From NCBI GenBank assembly GCA_025084515.1, contig JAJAGP010002214.1, positions 62,001-126,000 on the forward strand: 64,000 nucleotides of DNA, given 5' to 3'. Below the pieces are notes generated by a model. The model was not told the DNA's origin. It saw nothing but the letters and a program-made list of their open reading frames with translations, and did no database searches. Position 1 is the first letter of the stretch. Every line of letters starts with the position of its first letter. This DNA comes from Ancistrus triradiatus (Eukaryota > Chordata > Actinopteri > Siluriformes > Loricariidae). The translations under genes and the position numbers were made by a program. This document shows, piece by piece, positions 1-11,089 of the stretch.

Positions 1-570
1 TGAATGGGGCCATGTATCATGAGATTTTAAACCAAAACCTCCTTCCATCAGTGAGAGCACTGAAGATGGAACGTGGCTGTGTCTTTCAGCATGACAATGA
101 TCCCAAACACACTGCTTGGGCAACAAAGTAGTGGCTCTTCACTTCAAGGTCCTGGAGTGGCCTAGCCAGTCTCAAGACCTCAACCCCATAGAAAATTCGT
201 GGAGAAAGGTGAAAGTCCGTGTTGCCCAAAAACATCACTGCTCTAGAGGAGATCTGCATGGAGGAATGGGCCAAAATATCAGCTACAGTGTGTGTAAACC
301 TGGTGAAGACTTACAGGAAACTTTTTGACCTCTGTAATTGCCAACGATGGTTATTTTACAAAGTATTAAGTTGCACTTTTGTTATTGACCAAATTTTTAT
401 TTTCCACCATAATTTACAATTGAATCCTTTTTTAAAAGATTCAATTAAAAGATTTTTTTCCTCATTTTGTCTCTCATAGTTGAAGTGTACCTATGACGAA
501 AATTACAGACATCTCTCATCTTTCTAAGTAGGAGAACTTGCACAATCAGTGGCTGACTAAATACTTTTTT
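1..570 (+). mobile_element. Tc1-like transposon, family A, 3' half cut by window edge
   Basis: The sequence is homologous to the copies at 46113-47606 and 61067-63177. It starts inside the transposase gene. A degraded DDE region is visible (the DNDP-type segment near 90-110, then the WPSQSQDLNPIEN segment near 160-195), followed by the long 3' inverted terminal repeat (about 380-568). The final bases that end ccccactg in the other copies are replaced by a T-rich tract. The reading frame is broken, so it is a dead copy. Confidence 0.85.
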
Positions 571-960
571 TTAGTATTTATTTATTTATTATTATTTTTT
601 TTGTATTATTATTTTATTTATTTATTTATTTTTTTTAGTATTTTTTTTTTAATACAGTCTCATGACTAACTAGAAACATTACAGAAACTGACTCTGAAGT
701 TTTTAATGGTTGTATTACTAATGATTTAATTAATTTATTTAATGATAAGACAGAATGCATAAAAAACAACTTGATGCTCATCACAACACTGAGCTATTCA
801 GTACCTTGCGAGATGCAGCACTAGTTTAGATGTCTGTTTCATTAGCTGTAAATTAAGATTTTAGACAAAGCAGTTTACCATCAGTTATGAAGTTATGGCA
901 GCAGTGGCAGATCCAATAATTTAACCATACTGAGGTACTATGTCATGACCAGTACAACTG
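571..960. other. AT-rich intergenic or intron DNA with a weak LINE trace
   Basis: T- and A-rich low-complexity sequence runs to about 655. From about 680 to 830 the + strand weakly resembles the stretch after the endonuclease-RT linker of the LINE called X here (a TNDLINLFNDKTECIKNN-like segment). Nothing else is recognisable. Confidence 0.35.
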
Positions 961-968
961 TTTCTTAA

Positions 969-1011
<43 letters not shown>
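969..1011. repeat. (AAT)n microsatellite
   Basis: About 14 uninterrupted trinucleotide units. Confidence 0.95.
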
Positions 1012-1015
<4 letters not shown>

Positions 1016-1017
1016 GG

Positions 1018-1262
1018 CCGGTACCCAGGTTTACTCCAGGTACTCCGGTTTCCTTTCACATTTCAAAGACATGCATGTAAGGTTAGTTGTTGCCTTTAGT
1101 GTGTGAATGTGTGCCCTACAATGGCTTTACATCCTGTCTATGGTTATTCCTGCCTTTCTGTTCCTGCTATGTGCTGCCAGCTAGGCACCACCCTTTCTCT
1201 GACCCTGAGCAGGATTAAGCAGATAAGAAAATGAAGTAAATAAATAAATAAATAATTAAATA
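1018..1262 (+). repeat. Dispersed fish repeat, possibly a LINE/SINE 3' tail
   Basis: It contains the widespread fish block with actccggtttcc, then caaagacatgcatgt, a taggttag-like step, a degenerate middle and a (TAAA)n tail at about 1236-1262. A related head occurs at 25985. The exact family (RTE/Rex-type tail or SINE) cannot be decided by reading. Confidence 0.55.
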
Positions 1263-1460
1263 AAAACAAAGAACAAAAATAGACTGGCCTTAAATTCCTT
1301 CTAATCATTGTCTACAAAGGAATACATGAGTTTACTAAAGACATGAAAAGTATTATTGTTTTGGTGTTATTAGCTTGTCTATAATAATGACTTAGGTGAC
1401 GAGCAATGCTCACTTTTGAGTAGAAAATGAAGTAATTTCTAACACTGTATACACTTTCAG

Positions 1461-2508
1461 ATCTGATGAACAACATGAAGAGAAAGACAAGTTGGAAACC
1501 GGGAATGAAGCTTTAGGCAGAAGAGCAAGGAAGAAGGAGCAGGAGCCGAAAACCCTAGAACAACAACTAGCCCATACGAATGCCAAGCTGGAGGAGCTGA
1601 GGACACTTCTGTGCATGGAGAATGGCTCCATTGAGGCAACAAAGGTTGTGTCAGGAAGTCATTCTGTGGCTCAAGAAGAGTGGTTAAATTCAGACACCCA
1701 TCAGGTAGGAGTAAATGTGCAAGAGCTGGATCCAGAGCTGGCAAACAGACAGGTGGTACAAGGGGAGGAACTGAATGAGTGTGACACTGACATAATTCAA
1801 CAATTGAAGGAGAGAGTGGTTGACGAAGCAGTGAATCTAGAGGAAAATGAGGGGTATGTGAAGAAGGAGGCAGTGGATAATCTAAAAGAACAAGTAATCT
1901 ATCTGAAAGCAGCTGTGGTCCATGACATTGTGGAAAGGTGTATAGCAGAGGCAGAGACAGTGAATAAGTTGCAGGCACGTATAGCAGAGCTGGAAGCCAA
2001 GCTGAGGCAGAGCGTTCCTCCTGAGCAGCTGGATGAGGTACAGCTCTCCCTGGGCCTCCAACTTGAGCAGCTAACTGAAGAGCGGGCTGAAGTGTCCATG
2101 CGTCTGAATCAGGCCCTACTTGATCTGGAGAGTCTCTGCCAACCACCCCACACTAGTCATTATGAAAGTGAAAATGACAACAATGAGCAGTCTCCCCCTC
2201 AAATAGAGCTTTCATTAATGCATGACAAACAGGAGGTGGTTACAGTGGGGCAAGAGCTTGAGACAGCAGTGGATGGCCTCTGTGCTGACAGAAATGGTCA
2301 AGTAGATGGTTTGCTTATGCTAAGAGATGCAGTACCATTCGTTAAACACCAGGAAATTCTGTCTGCAATATCACAACAGCTATTTCAGACACAAAAAAAT
2401 TGGCAGGCTGAGAGGGCACTTCGTGAGGACACCCAGGCTAAACTGGAAAGTGGTCTACAGATAGCACAAGATGGAATGATCAGTAAGGATGATCATGAGA
2501 AGATCATG
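1461..2508 (+). CDS. ankrd24: ANKRD24-like coiled-coil protein, large internal exon
   Basis: This 1,048-bp exon is open throughout and lies between an acceptor (cag at 1458-1460) and a consensus donor (gtgagt from 2509). It begins with the last base of a split codon and ends in phase 0. The roughly 349 residues are rich in Glu, Gln, Lys and Leu with heptad spacing (for example LEQQLAHTNAKLEEL and LQARIAELEAKL), as in a long coiled coil. Joined in phase to five downstream exons, it gives the C-terminal half of an ankyrin-repeat/coiled-coil protein. The best family match, recalled from the C-terminal exons, is ANKRD24, with RAI14 and UACA as relatives; such proteins are cytoskeleton or membrane-cortex associated. 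No ankyrin repeats are visible, so the 5' exons should lie upstream of the window. Gene identity is an inference; that it is a real exon is well supported. Confidence 0.75.
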
Positions 2509-2659
2509 GTGAGTGGATTAAAAACATGCGACATTTCGTATATCTTGTAACATTTTACCACACAATGACTTTTCCTACCCTGTAAGTACACATCATTTTC
2601 AAAACATGACAGCATGAAACTATAGAGCTCCTAAAGTAACATGGGAGAAAAAAACAACA

Positions 2660-2762
2660 TTTTTGTGTTTTGCTTGTAAAGGTTTTTGTGTTTCCTCACA
2701 AAGGTTTTGCATTCTCATTGTGTTTCCTTACAAAGGTTTTTGCATTGACTTGCAAGGCAAGG
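2660..2762. repeat. Short degenerate tandem repeat near 5' end of intron
   Basis: Degenerate units of about 20-30 bp carry the core tttgcattc / cttacaaagg and begin about 150 bp after the exon donor at 2509. A reverse-complement relative of this block sits at 14448-14600, about 60 bp before the next exon. Confidence 0.6.
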
Positions 2763-2794
2763 GACAGCACTGCTGCAATAAACAGTATACTGGA

Positions 2795-3830
2795 TTTTCC
2801 CAGAAGTTGAATCTGTTCATCTGGACATAGATTTTGTCGGAGAAACGTTTCGTCACTCATCTAAGTGACTTCTTCAGTCTCAGCAGTTGGAAAACATCCC
2901 CAATCTTATATACAGCACCTTTGCATAACGACTGGTACCAGCACCATGGCATAATAATGGGACCGGTGATCAGTTAAATATGCAGATTGACATAGCCATT
3001 AACGACAATGGCCACGTGTGCCATTCACACAGGAGTGGAGAAGGGCTGCGATGGCTCCGTTGTAAAATGGTGAGAGGTGTCCTCTGAGGCCCCCTCCTCA
3101 GCTCAGGGATGGACGTTCCTTTTTTACAAAAATGGCTTCTTTTACTCCGCGTTCAAACCATCGTTCCTCCCTATCAAGGATCTGCACGTCTTCATCCTTC
3201 AAAGAATGGCCACTGGCCTGTAGGTGGGTGTAAACCGCAGAGTCCTGACCTGATGAGGTAGCTCTTCTATGTTGTGCCATCCGTTTCGCCAGTGGCTGTT
3301 TGGTTTCCCCGATGTACAATTCCTGGAAATCCTCCCGGCACTTAACAGCGTACACTACATTACTCTGTTTGTGCTGGGGGACCCGATCCTTCAGGTGGAC
3401 CAGTTTCTGGCGTAGCGTGTTTTGGGGTTTGAAAGCCACTGAGACGCGGTGTTTGGCAACGATGCGTCTCAATTGTTCAGATGTTCCTGCCACATATGGA
3501 ATCACCACTGGTTTACGCTTAGACTGCGGCTGTTGTTTTCCTCTCGTCAGTCTGCTGGAGCACTGTTTGGGCATTTTATCGGCCCTTCCCCAATCCTGTG
3601 TGAATGGCACACGTGGCCATTGTCGTTAATGGCTATGTCAATCTGCATATTAAATTGATCACCGGTCCCATTATTATGCCATGGTGCTGGCATCAGTCGT
3701 TATGCAAAGGTGCTGTATATAAGATTGGGGATTTTCCAACTGCTGAGACTGAAGAAGTCACTTAGATGAGTGACGAAACGTTTCTCTGACAAAATCTATG
3801 TCCAGATGAACAGATTCAACTTTTGGGATT
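2795..3830 (-). mobile_element. Penelope-like element with inverted terminal repeats
   Basis: A left arm (about 2795-3033) is repeated in inverted orientation at about 3594-3830 with high identity; both arms contain the gacgaaacgtttc and cttagatgagtgacg segments. Between them a minus-strand frame encodes a GIY-YIG-type domain. LTR-like repeats that may be inverted, plus a GIY-YIG endonuclease, are hallmarks of Penelope-like retroelements (Neptune/Poseidon types in fish). The reverse transcriptase is absent, so this is a 5'-truncated copy. Confidence 0.8.
3098..3610 (-). pseudogene. GIY-YIG endonuclease C-terminal region of a Penelope-like element
   Basis: The 170-codon frame is uninterrupted. 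Around residues 82-120 it shows NVVYAVKCREDFQELYIGE then TKQPLAKRMAQHR, which corresponds to the two short strands (VVYAV, LYIGE) and following Arg helix of a GIY-YIG nuclease fold. The remainder is Lys/Arg-rich and consistent with the linker of these elements. In the family this nuclease nicks target DNA for the reverse transcriptase, which is missing here. The C-terminal end is KERPSLS. The N-terminal part runs into the inverted repeat, so the annotated start is probably not biological. Confidence 0.7.
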
Positions 3831-3997
3831 TTCTTACTTAGATTATTGAGCATGCATCAAGATATACTGGATTTTGTTCCTTAGGGTACTGTTCTGGTCC
3901 AATAATGATGTACATTGTACTACAATGTACTGTGTTCTGCGAGGATACAGTTCCATTACAATAATGCACTGCACAACACTGGATTGCATTTGATCCA

Positions 3998-4897
3998 CAG
4001 TGGTGCTTGAAAGTTTGTGAACGCTTTAGAATTTTCTATATTTCTGCATAAATATGACCTAAAACATCACAGATTTTCACACAAGTCCTAAAAGTAGATA
4101 AAGAGAACCCAGTTAAACAAATGAGACAAAAATATTATACTTGGTCATTTATTTATTGAAGACAATGATCCAATATTACATATTAGTGAGTGGCAAAAGT
4201 ATGTGAACCTTTGCTTTCAGTATCTGTTGTGACCCCCCGTGCAGCAATAACTGCAACTAAACATTTCCTGTAACTGTTGATCAGTCCTGCACACCGGCTT
4301 GGAGGAATTTTAGCCCATTCCTCCTGTACAGAACAGTTTCCTCACATTAACTTCAGGTCTTTCCGCAACATTTCGATTGAATTAAGGTCAGGACTTTGAC
4401 TTGGCCATTCCAAAACATTTATTCTTCTTTAACCATTTCTTGGTAGAACGTCTTGTTTGCTTAGGGTCGTTGTCTTGATGCATGACCCACTTTCTCTTTC
4501 CAGCCTGATGAGCATCAGCAGCTCTTTTTCTGCGGTTCTCAGGAATCTCCTTGTTCGTGCCATGATACACTTCCACGAACATGCTGTGAAGAGCAGACTT
4601 TGATAGATCCCTGTTCTTTAACTAAAACAGGCTGCCCAACCCCATGTGATTATCATCCCATTGATTGAAAACACCTGACTCTAATTTCACCTTCAAATTA
4701 ACAGCTAATCCTATATGTTCACATACTTTTGCCACTCACTTATATGTAATATTTAATCATTTTCCTCAATAAAAAAATGACCATGTGTAATATTTTTGTC
4801 TCATTTGTTTGACTGGGTTCTCTTTATCTACTTTTAGGACTTGTGTGAAAATCTGATAGAAAATTCTAAAAGGTTCACAAACTTTCAAGCACCACTG
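3998..4897 (-). mobile_element. Tc1-like transposon, family B, internally deleted
   Basis: The terminal inverted repeats start cagtggtgcttgaaagtttg (3998) and end with its complement at 4897; a TA follows the right end. The element is only 900 bp. The minus-strand frame at 4388-4582 joins an N-terminal segment (VYHGTNKEIPENRRKR, DAHQAGK) directly to a DDE-type segment (HQDNDPKQTRRSTKKWL), so most of the catalytic domain was deleted. It is a non-autonomous, MITE-like derivative. A second, truncated copy is at 43555-44040. Confidence 0.85.
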
Positions 4898-4901
4898 TAA
4901 A

Positions 4902-5030
4902 TTTACATTTACAGCATTTAGCAGACGCCCATATCTAGCGCGACTTACAGAAGTGCTTTGTATTCTTTCGGGTAGACAAAACCTCATGTTAGTACAAGTA
5001 AGCAATAGCTCAAGAACACAATCCAACCAG
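4902..5030. repeat. Dispersed fish repeat (acagcatttagcagacgcc block)
   Basis: The block tttacatttacagcatttag then cagacgcccatat, and gcgacttacag, is a common fish dispersed repeat. A longer copy lies at 41036-41200. Confidence 0.6.
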
Positions 5031-5149
5031 AACTTGCTAGGATATGATGTCCACAAAACACACTAGCAAAGGTTTTATTTTTGTTTTTGTTTTTTTATAG
5101 AAGACATTGACAGTACCTAGAACCAAAACTAAACACAGTGAGGCAGCAT

Positions 5150-5428
5150 TGAGTCATTAAGCTGCAGTCAGTTGGAATGAAATTCCTGAGCTGAAGTTGA
5201 GGTGTGCTCAGACTGTGGGTGTTTATAAAAAGAGACTGAAAATATATTTGTTAAACTGTGTTTTTCATACAAATCGAGCCATTTTGATTTTACACTTTAT
5301 CTATTTACTCTTTATTCTGCATTTTACTTTACATTGTACTTTTATCATGTTATCTTATTATTCTCATGTTTTATCTTTTTTCTTTTATTCCTTGTTCATT
5401 GCTTTTTAAGCGGTTTTATTTTTGTTAG
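5150..5428 (+). mobile_element. LINE 3' end fragment (L2/CR1 type)
   Basis: The + strand reads SWNEIPELK, then VYKKRLKIYLLN, the usual C-terminal end of L2/CR1-type ORF2 (W-N-x-hP and FKxxLKxxL pattern), followed by an AT-rich 3' UTR that runs into the (ATCT)n microsatellite. Confidence 0.55.

Positions 5429-5489
<61 letters not shown>
5429..5489. repeat. (ATCT)n microsatellite
   Basis: About 15 units. The Tc1-like element at 5490 is inserted at its end, using a TA of the repeat. The microsatellite may be the tail of the preceding LINE. Confidence 0.9.
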
Positions 5490-7147
5490 CAGTGCTTCGC
5501 AAAAGTATTCGGCCCCCTTGAATTTTTCAACCTTTTGCCACATTTCAGGCTGTAAACATAAAGATATGAAATTGTAATTTTTTGTGTAGAATCAACAACA
5601 AGTGGGACGCAATCGTGAAGTGGAACGAAATTTATTGGATATTTTAAACTTGTTTTAGAAATAAAAAACTGAAAAGTGGGGCGTGCAAAATTATTCGGCC
5701 CCCTTGTGATAATACTTTGTAGCGCCACCTTTTGCTGCAATTACAGCTGCAAGTCGCTTGGGGTATGTCTCTATCAGTTTTCCACATCGAGAGAATGAAA
5801 TTTTTGCCCATTCTTCCTTGCAAAACAGCTCGAGCTCGGTGAGGTTGAATGGAGAGCGTTTGTGAACAGCAGTTTTCAGCTCTTTCCACAGATTCTCGAT
5901 TGGATTCAGGTCTGGACTTTGACTTGGCCATTCTAAGACCTGGATACGTTTATTTGTGAACCACTCCATTGTAGATTTTGCTTTATGTTTTGGATCATTG
6001 TCTTGTTGGAAGATAAATCTCCATCCCAGTCTCAGGTCTTTGCAGACTCCAACAGGTTTTCTTCCAGAATGGTCCTGTACTTTGGCTCCATGCCATTTTC
6101 CCATCAATTTTAACCATCTTTCTCTGTCCCTGCTGAAGAAAAAGCAGGGCCCAAACCATGATGCTGCCCACACCAACCATATTTTGATCAGTGGGTGGTT
6201 ATGTTAAATTTGCGTTGTGGGTTCAGGGTGATGAGCTGTGTTGTTTAGGTGCTTTTACGCCAAACATAACGTTTTGCGGGGTTGTGGGCCCAAAAAGTTC
6301 GTCTGACCACAGCACCTTCTTCCACATGTTTGGTGTGTGTCTCCCAGGTGGCTGTGGCAAAACCTTTATGGGATATCTTTGAGAAATGGGCTTTTTTCTT
6401 GCCCCACTCTTCCGGAAATGGCCAGATTTGTGCAGTGTACGACTGATTGTGTCCTATGGACAGAGTCTCCCCACCTCAGCTGTAGATCTCTGCAGTTCAT
6501 CCAGAGTGGATCATGGGCCTCTTGGCTGCATCTCTGATCAGTCTTCTCCTTGTTTGAGCTGAAAGTTTAGAGGGGACGGCCGGTGGGTCTTGGTGTAGAT
6601 TTGCAGTGGTCTGATACTCCTTCCATTTTCAATATGATCACTTGCACAGTGCTCCTTGAGATGTTTAAAGCTTGGGAAATTTTTTTGTATCCAAATCCGG
6701 CTTTAAACTTCTCCACAACAGTATCTCGGACCTGCCCGGTGTGTTCCTTGGTCTTCATGATGCTCTCTGCGCTTTAAAGAGAACTCTGAGATGATCACAG
6801 AGCATGTGCATTTATATGGAGACTTGATTACACACAAGTGGATTCTATTTATCATCATCAGTCATTTAGGTCAACATTGTATCATTCAGAGATCCTCACT
6901 GAACTTCTGGAGTGAGTTTGCTGCACTGAAAGTAAAGGGGCCGAATAATTTTGCACGCCCCACTTTTCAGTTTTTTATTTCTAAAACAAGTTTAAAATAT
7001 CCAATAAATTTCGTTCCACTTCACGATTGTGTCCCACTTGTTGATTCTTCACAAAAAAATTACAATTTCATATCTTTATGTTTGAAACCTGAAATGTGGC
7101 AAAAGGTTGAAAAGTCCAAGGGGGCCGAATACTTTTGCAAGGCACTG
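5490..7147 (-). mobile_element. Full-length Tc1-like transposon, family C, minus orientation
   Basis: It is flanked by TA (5488-5489 and 7148-7149). Long inverted terminal repeats of about 210 bp begin cagtgcttcgcaaaagtatt and contain a second internal direct repeat (aattattcggccccc), the IR/DR layout of Tc1 elements in fish. Total length is 1,658 bp. The transposase gene on the minus strand is broken. Confidence 0.9.
5691..6758 (-). pseudogene. Tc1-type transposase, broken (family C)
   Basis: The start MKTKEHTGQVRDTVVEKF is at 6758 and is followed by a paired-like helix-turn-helix (YKKISQALNISRSTVQ). The middle part around 6190-6560 is frameshifted. The C-terminal 160 codons (5691-6176) are open and keep the second Asp motif (FQQDNDPKHKAKST), then WPSQSPDLNPIENLW with the catalytic Glu, and the C-terminal IAAKGGATKYY. 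The region of the first catalytic Asp lies in the frameshifted part. Not functional. Confidence 0.85.
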
Positions 7148-7275
7148 TATACATATATACACATAAATAGAGGAAAAACAAAAAAATAATATTAGTAAAG
7201 ATGCAAAAATGTACACACCACATATAGACATATATACATGAGCACATATACACGATTAAAATATTGAGATGTACA

Positions 7276-7346
<71 letters not shown>
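7276..7346. repeat. (AT)n microsatellite
   Basis: About 35 AT units lie between two Tc1-like elements. Confidence 0.95.
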
Positions 7347-7350
<4 letters not shown>

Positions 7351-7355
7351 GCATA

Positions 7356-8962
7356 CAGTGGCTTGCAAAAGTATTCATACCCCTTGAACTTTTCTATATT
7401 TTGTCACACTACAACCACAAACATTAATATATTTCATTGAACTTTAATGTGAAAGACCACCACAAAGTGGTATACAATTGTGAAGTGGAAAGAAAATTAT
7501 ACATGATTCAAAACACTTTTTACACATAAAAAACTGAAAAGTGTGGTGTGCAAAAGTATTCAGCCCCCTTTTCTCTGAGTGCAACCAATTGCATTCAGAA
7601 GTTGCTAATGACTAAAAAGAGTCCACCTGTGTGTAATCTAATCCCAGTACAAATACAGCTGCTCCGTGACAACCTCAGAGGTTGGTTAAGAGAATATTGG
7701 GGAGTAAACAGCATCATGAAGTCCAAAGAACACACCAGACAGGTAAGGAAAAGGTTGTGGAGAAATTTAAAGCAGGCTTAGGCTATAAAAAGATTTCCCA
7801 AGCTTTGAACATCTCACGGAGCACTGTTCAATCCATTATCCGGAAATGGAAAGAGTATGGCACAACTGTAAACCTACCAAGATAAGGCCGTCCACCTAAA
7901 CTTACAGGCCGAACAAGGAGAGCACTGATCAGAGATGCAGCCAAGAGGCCCATGGTGACTCTGGACGAAATGCAGAGATCCACAGCTCAGGTGGGGGAAT
8001 CTGTCCACAGGACAACTATTAGTCGTGCACTGGACAAATGTGATCTTTATGGAAGAGTGGCAAGAAGAAAGCCATTGTTAAAAGAAAACCATAAAAAGTC
8101 CCGTTTGCAGTTTGCCAGAAGCCATGTTGGGGACACAGCAAACATGTGGAACAAGGTGCTTTGGTCAGATGAGAACAAAATTGAATTGTTTGGCCAAAAT
8201 GCAAAACGCTATGTGTGGCGGAGAATTAACACTGCACATCACTCTGAACACACCATCTCCACTGTCAAATATGGTGGTGGCAGCATCATGCTCTGGGGCT
8301 GCTTCTCCTCAGCAGGGACAGGGAAGAGTTGATGGGAAGATAGATGGGGCCAAATACAGGGCAATCTCGGAAGAAAACCTGTTGGAGTCTGCAAAAGACT
8401 TGAGGCTAGGGCAGAGGTTCACCTTCCAGCAGGAAAAAGCCCTAAACATAAAACCAGGGCTACAATGGAATGGTTTGAAACAAAACATATTCATGCTTTG
8501 TTTTTCATGCATATTCATAGAATGGTACAGTCAAAGTCCAGACCTAAACCCAATCGAGAATTTGTGGCAAGATCTGAAAACTGCTGTTCACAAATGCTCT
8601 CCATCTAATCTGACTGAGCTTGAGCTGTTTTGCAAAGAAGAATGGGCAAAAATTTCAGTCACTAGATGTGCAAAGCTGGTGGAGACATACCCTAAAAGAC
8701 TTGCAGCTGTAATTGCAGCAAAAGGTGGTTCCTCAAAGTATTATCTCAGGGGGGCTGAATACTTTTGCACACTGCACTTTTCAGTTTTTTATTTGTAAAA
8801 AATGTTTTGAATCATGTATACTTCTCTTTCCACTTCACAATTGCATACCACTTTGTGTTGGTCTTTCACATTAAAGTCCAATGAAATATATTTATGGTTG
8901 TGGTTGTAGCGTGACAAAATATAGAAAAGTTCAAGGGGTATGAATACTTTTGCAAGCCACTG
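7356..8962 (+). mobile_element. Full-length Tc1-like transposon, family D
   Basis: TA precedes it at 7354-7355; after the right end (8962) the expected TA reads TG. Long inverted repeats begin cagtggcttgcaaaagtatt and carry an internal repeat (gcaaaagtattcagccccc). The ends and coding region are clearly related to family C at 5490-7147, which lies in the opposite orientation 208 bp away. Confidence 0.9.
7716..8798 (+). pseudogene. Tc1-type transposase, broken (family D)
   Basis: The start MKSKEHTRQ at 7716 is followed by a frameshift, then the helix-turn-helix (KISQALNISRSTVQSIIRK) and the GRPPK hook region after an in-frame TAA. The first catalytic Asp is present in VLWSDENKIELF (near 8158-8195). 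A second frameshift lies near 8320. The second Asp motif has decayed to FQQEKALNIKP, losing the DNDPKH block. WYSQSPDLNPIENLW keeps the Glu. At least two frameshifts, a stop and loss of an active-site residue make it dead. Confidence 0.85.
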
Positions 8963-9543
8963 TGAATGTAAAACTAATAGAGCACTCAGACTGTTGGACA
9001 GTTTCTATGGTCGGTGGATAGTAGAAGGAGAGCAGTCTGACGTTCAGTGTGTGTGTACTGTGTGTGAGTTCTGAGAGTTAGCATACTGGTAGACACGTAA
9101 CTATAGTATGTTAGATGGAGTTCCGTCGTGTGATGGCTTGTGGGAAGAACCTGTTCCTGAATCTCACAGTCTTACACCGCATGCTACGGTAGCATTTGCC
9201 GGAGGGTAGGAGGCTGAACAGTTCTCCGGCTGGGTGGGGTGTCTGACGATCTTGTTTGTGAGGATGTTCTCTATAGTGTCTCTGTAGAAGGTTTTGAGGA
9301 TATGAGGGGGTAGGTTTGCTCTCTTCATCCGCTGTAGGAAGTGAAGGTGCTGCTGTGCCTTCTTAACAATGAAGGTGGTGTGTGTAGTCCATGAGAGGTC
9401 ATCTGTGATGTGCAGTCCCAGAAACGCTGCTTCTCACTGATTCTACATCATTGCCTTGGATTATGAGTGGAGTATGTACCATGTGCTTCCTTCTGAACTC
9501 AACAATGAGTACCTTCGTCTTGTCGACATTCAGTGACAGGTTG

Positions 9544-10050
9544 TTATTGCCACACCAGATGATGAGTTGGTTCTCCAGTGTTCAATATGACTGTTTTAGA
9601 GGCATTTCCTCCAACTCGTACTGTCTGGGGTCTGTCTGTAAGGAAGTCTAATAACCAGTTGCACAGTGGAGTGTTGATGCCTAGTGAACCCACTTTCTTT
9701 ACCAAATGCTGGGGGATAACTGTATTAAAGGCAGAGCTGAAGTCAATGAAAAGCATCCACACGTCACTGTTTTTATTCTCCAGATGCGCCAGGCTCAGGT
9801 GGAGTGCTGCTGATATGCCTTCATCAGTGGAGCCGTTAGGGCGATATGCAAACTGAGGTTGGTCAAAAGTAGCAGGGAGTTTGGATGTAATATGGTCTTT
9901 GACCAACCTTTCAAAACACTTCATCATGATGGGTGTGAGTGCTATAGGGCGGTAGTCATTGAGTGATGACACAGGTGACGTCTTTGGCAATGGTATGATG
10001 GTGGTGGCTTGACTCAGGGAGATGTTGTAGATGTCTGTCAGAACATGCAT
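9544..10050 (-). pseudogene. LINE reverse transcriptase, N-terminal half
   Basis: The frame shows the RT blocks IIPLPKTSPVSSLNDYRPIA, FAYRPNGSTDEGI and MLFIDFSSAFNTVIP (first catalytic Asp region), then LCNWLLDFLTDRPQTVRVG. The frame breaks before the FADD box, which is not readable in the degraded region toward 9000. Confidence 0.85.
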
Positions 10051-10270
10051 CAGTTGGTCGGCACATTCCCTGAGTGCATGCCCTGGTATGTTGTCAGGTC
10101 ATGCAGCTTTTCATGGGTTGATTCTCTGTAAGGAATTCCGGACATCAGTTGGGTCAAGGTGGAGTACTTCATCGTCCAGACTGAGAGGGTCTTGTGTTTT
10201 TGGGATAGTATTATTTCCCTCAAACCGACTGAAGTAGGTGTTGAGTGTGTTGAGGAATTAGTTATTGTCT

Positions 10271-11089
10271 TCACTTGGAGGACTTGTAGTCTGTGATGGA
10301 CTTGATGCCTTGCCATAAGACCCTGGAATCTTTCGAGTTGGTGAAGTGACTCAGGACTTTCTGTCCATGAGACCTCTTTGCTGCCCTCACGCTCCGGTTA
10401 AGGTTAGCTCTTGCTGATTTAAGAGCATCTTTGTCCCCGGACTTGAAGGCAGGATTACGTGCTCTCAGGAGCACATGCACCTCTCTGGTAATCCAGGGTT
10501 TTTGGTTGGCACGTGTGGTGATCTTCTTTGTGACAGTTACATCTTCCACACACTTTGATATAAATCCTGTCACAGACTCTGCGTACTCCTCCCGATTAAT
10601 TTGTTGGTTTACAGTGACAGCCTCTCTGAACATATTCCAGTCTGTGCATTCAAAACAGTCCTGAAGTGCTGAAACTGCTCCATCTGGCCAGGTCCTGATC
10701 TGCTTCACAGACAGCTTGTATCTGGTTAACAGTGGCCTGTATGCTGGTATTAGCATAACAGAGAGATGGTCAGAGTTTCCAAGGTGGGGGTGGGGTGTTG
10801 CTCGGAATGCCTGTTTGATGTTGGTGTAAACCTTGTCTAGCCTGTTCTCTCCTCTGGTTGGAAAATCCACATGCTGGTAGTAATGTGGAAGTACTGTCCT
10901 GAGATTGGCCTGATTAAAGTCTCCAGCAATAATGTAAAAACAGTCAGGGTTGGCATTTTGCATCATGCTGACAGACTGGTACAGAGTGGAGAGTGCATTT
11001 TTTGTGTTTGCACTGGGTGGAATGTAAACAGCTGTGATGTTGATGGTTGTGAATTCTTTTGGCAGGTAAAATGGTCGACATTTTAGCAC
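10271..11089 (-). pseudogene. LINE endonuclease domain and linker
   Basis: The 272-codon open frame includes the endonuclease motifs VYIPPSAN, FYIIAGDFNQANL and the C-terminal LGNSDHLSVMLIP (the SDH active-site motif), followed by the linker with KPWITREVHVLLRARN. This domain nicks target DNA for target-primed reverse transcription. The frame ends at a stop in the linker (after ITDYKSSK), so the copy cannot make a full ORF2. Confidence 0.85.

Noticed and set aside
1457..2146. A 229-codon minus-strand frame opposite the first exon
   Set aside because: It is a shadow of the Glu/Gln-rich coding exon on the other strand, with no motif of its own.
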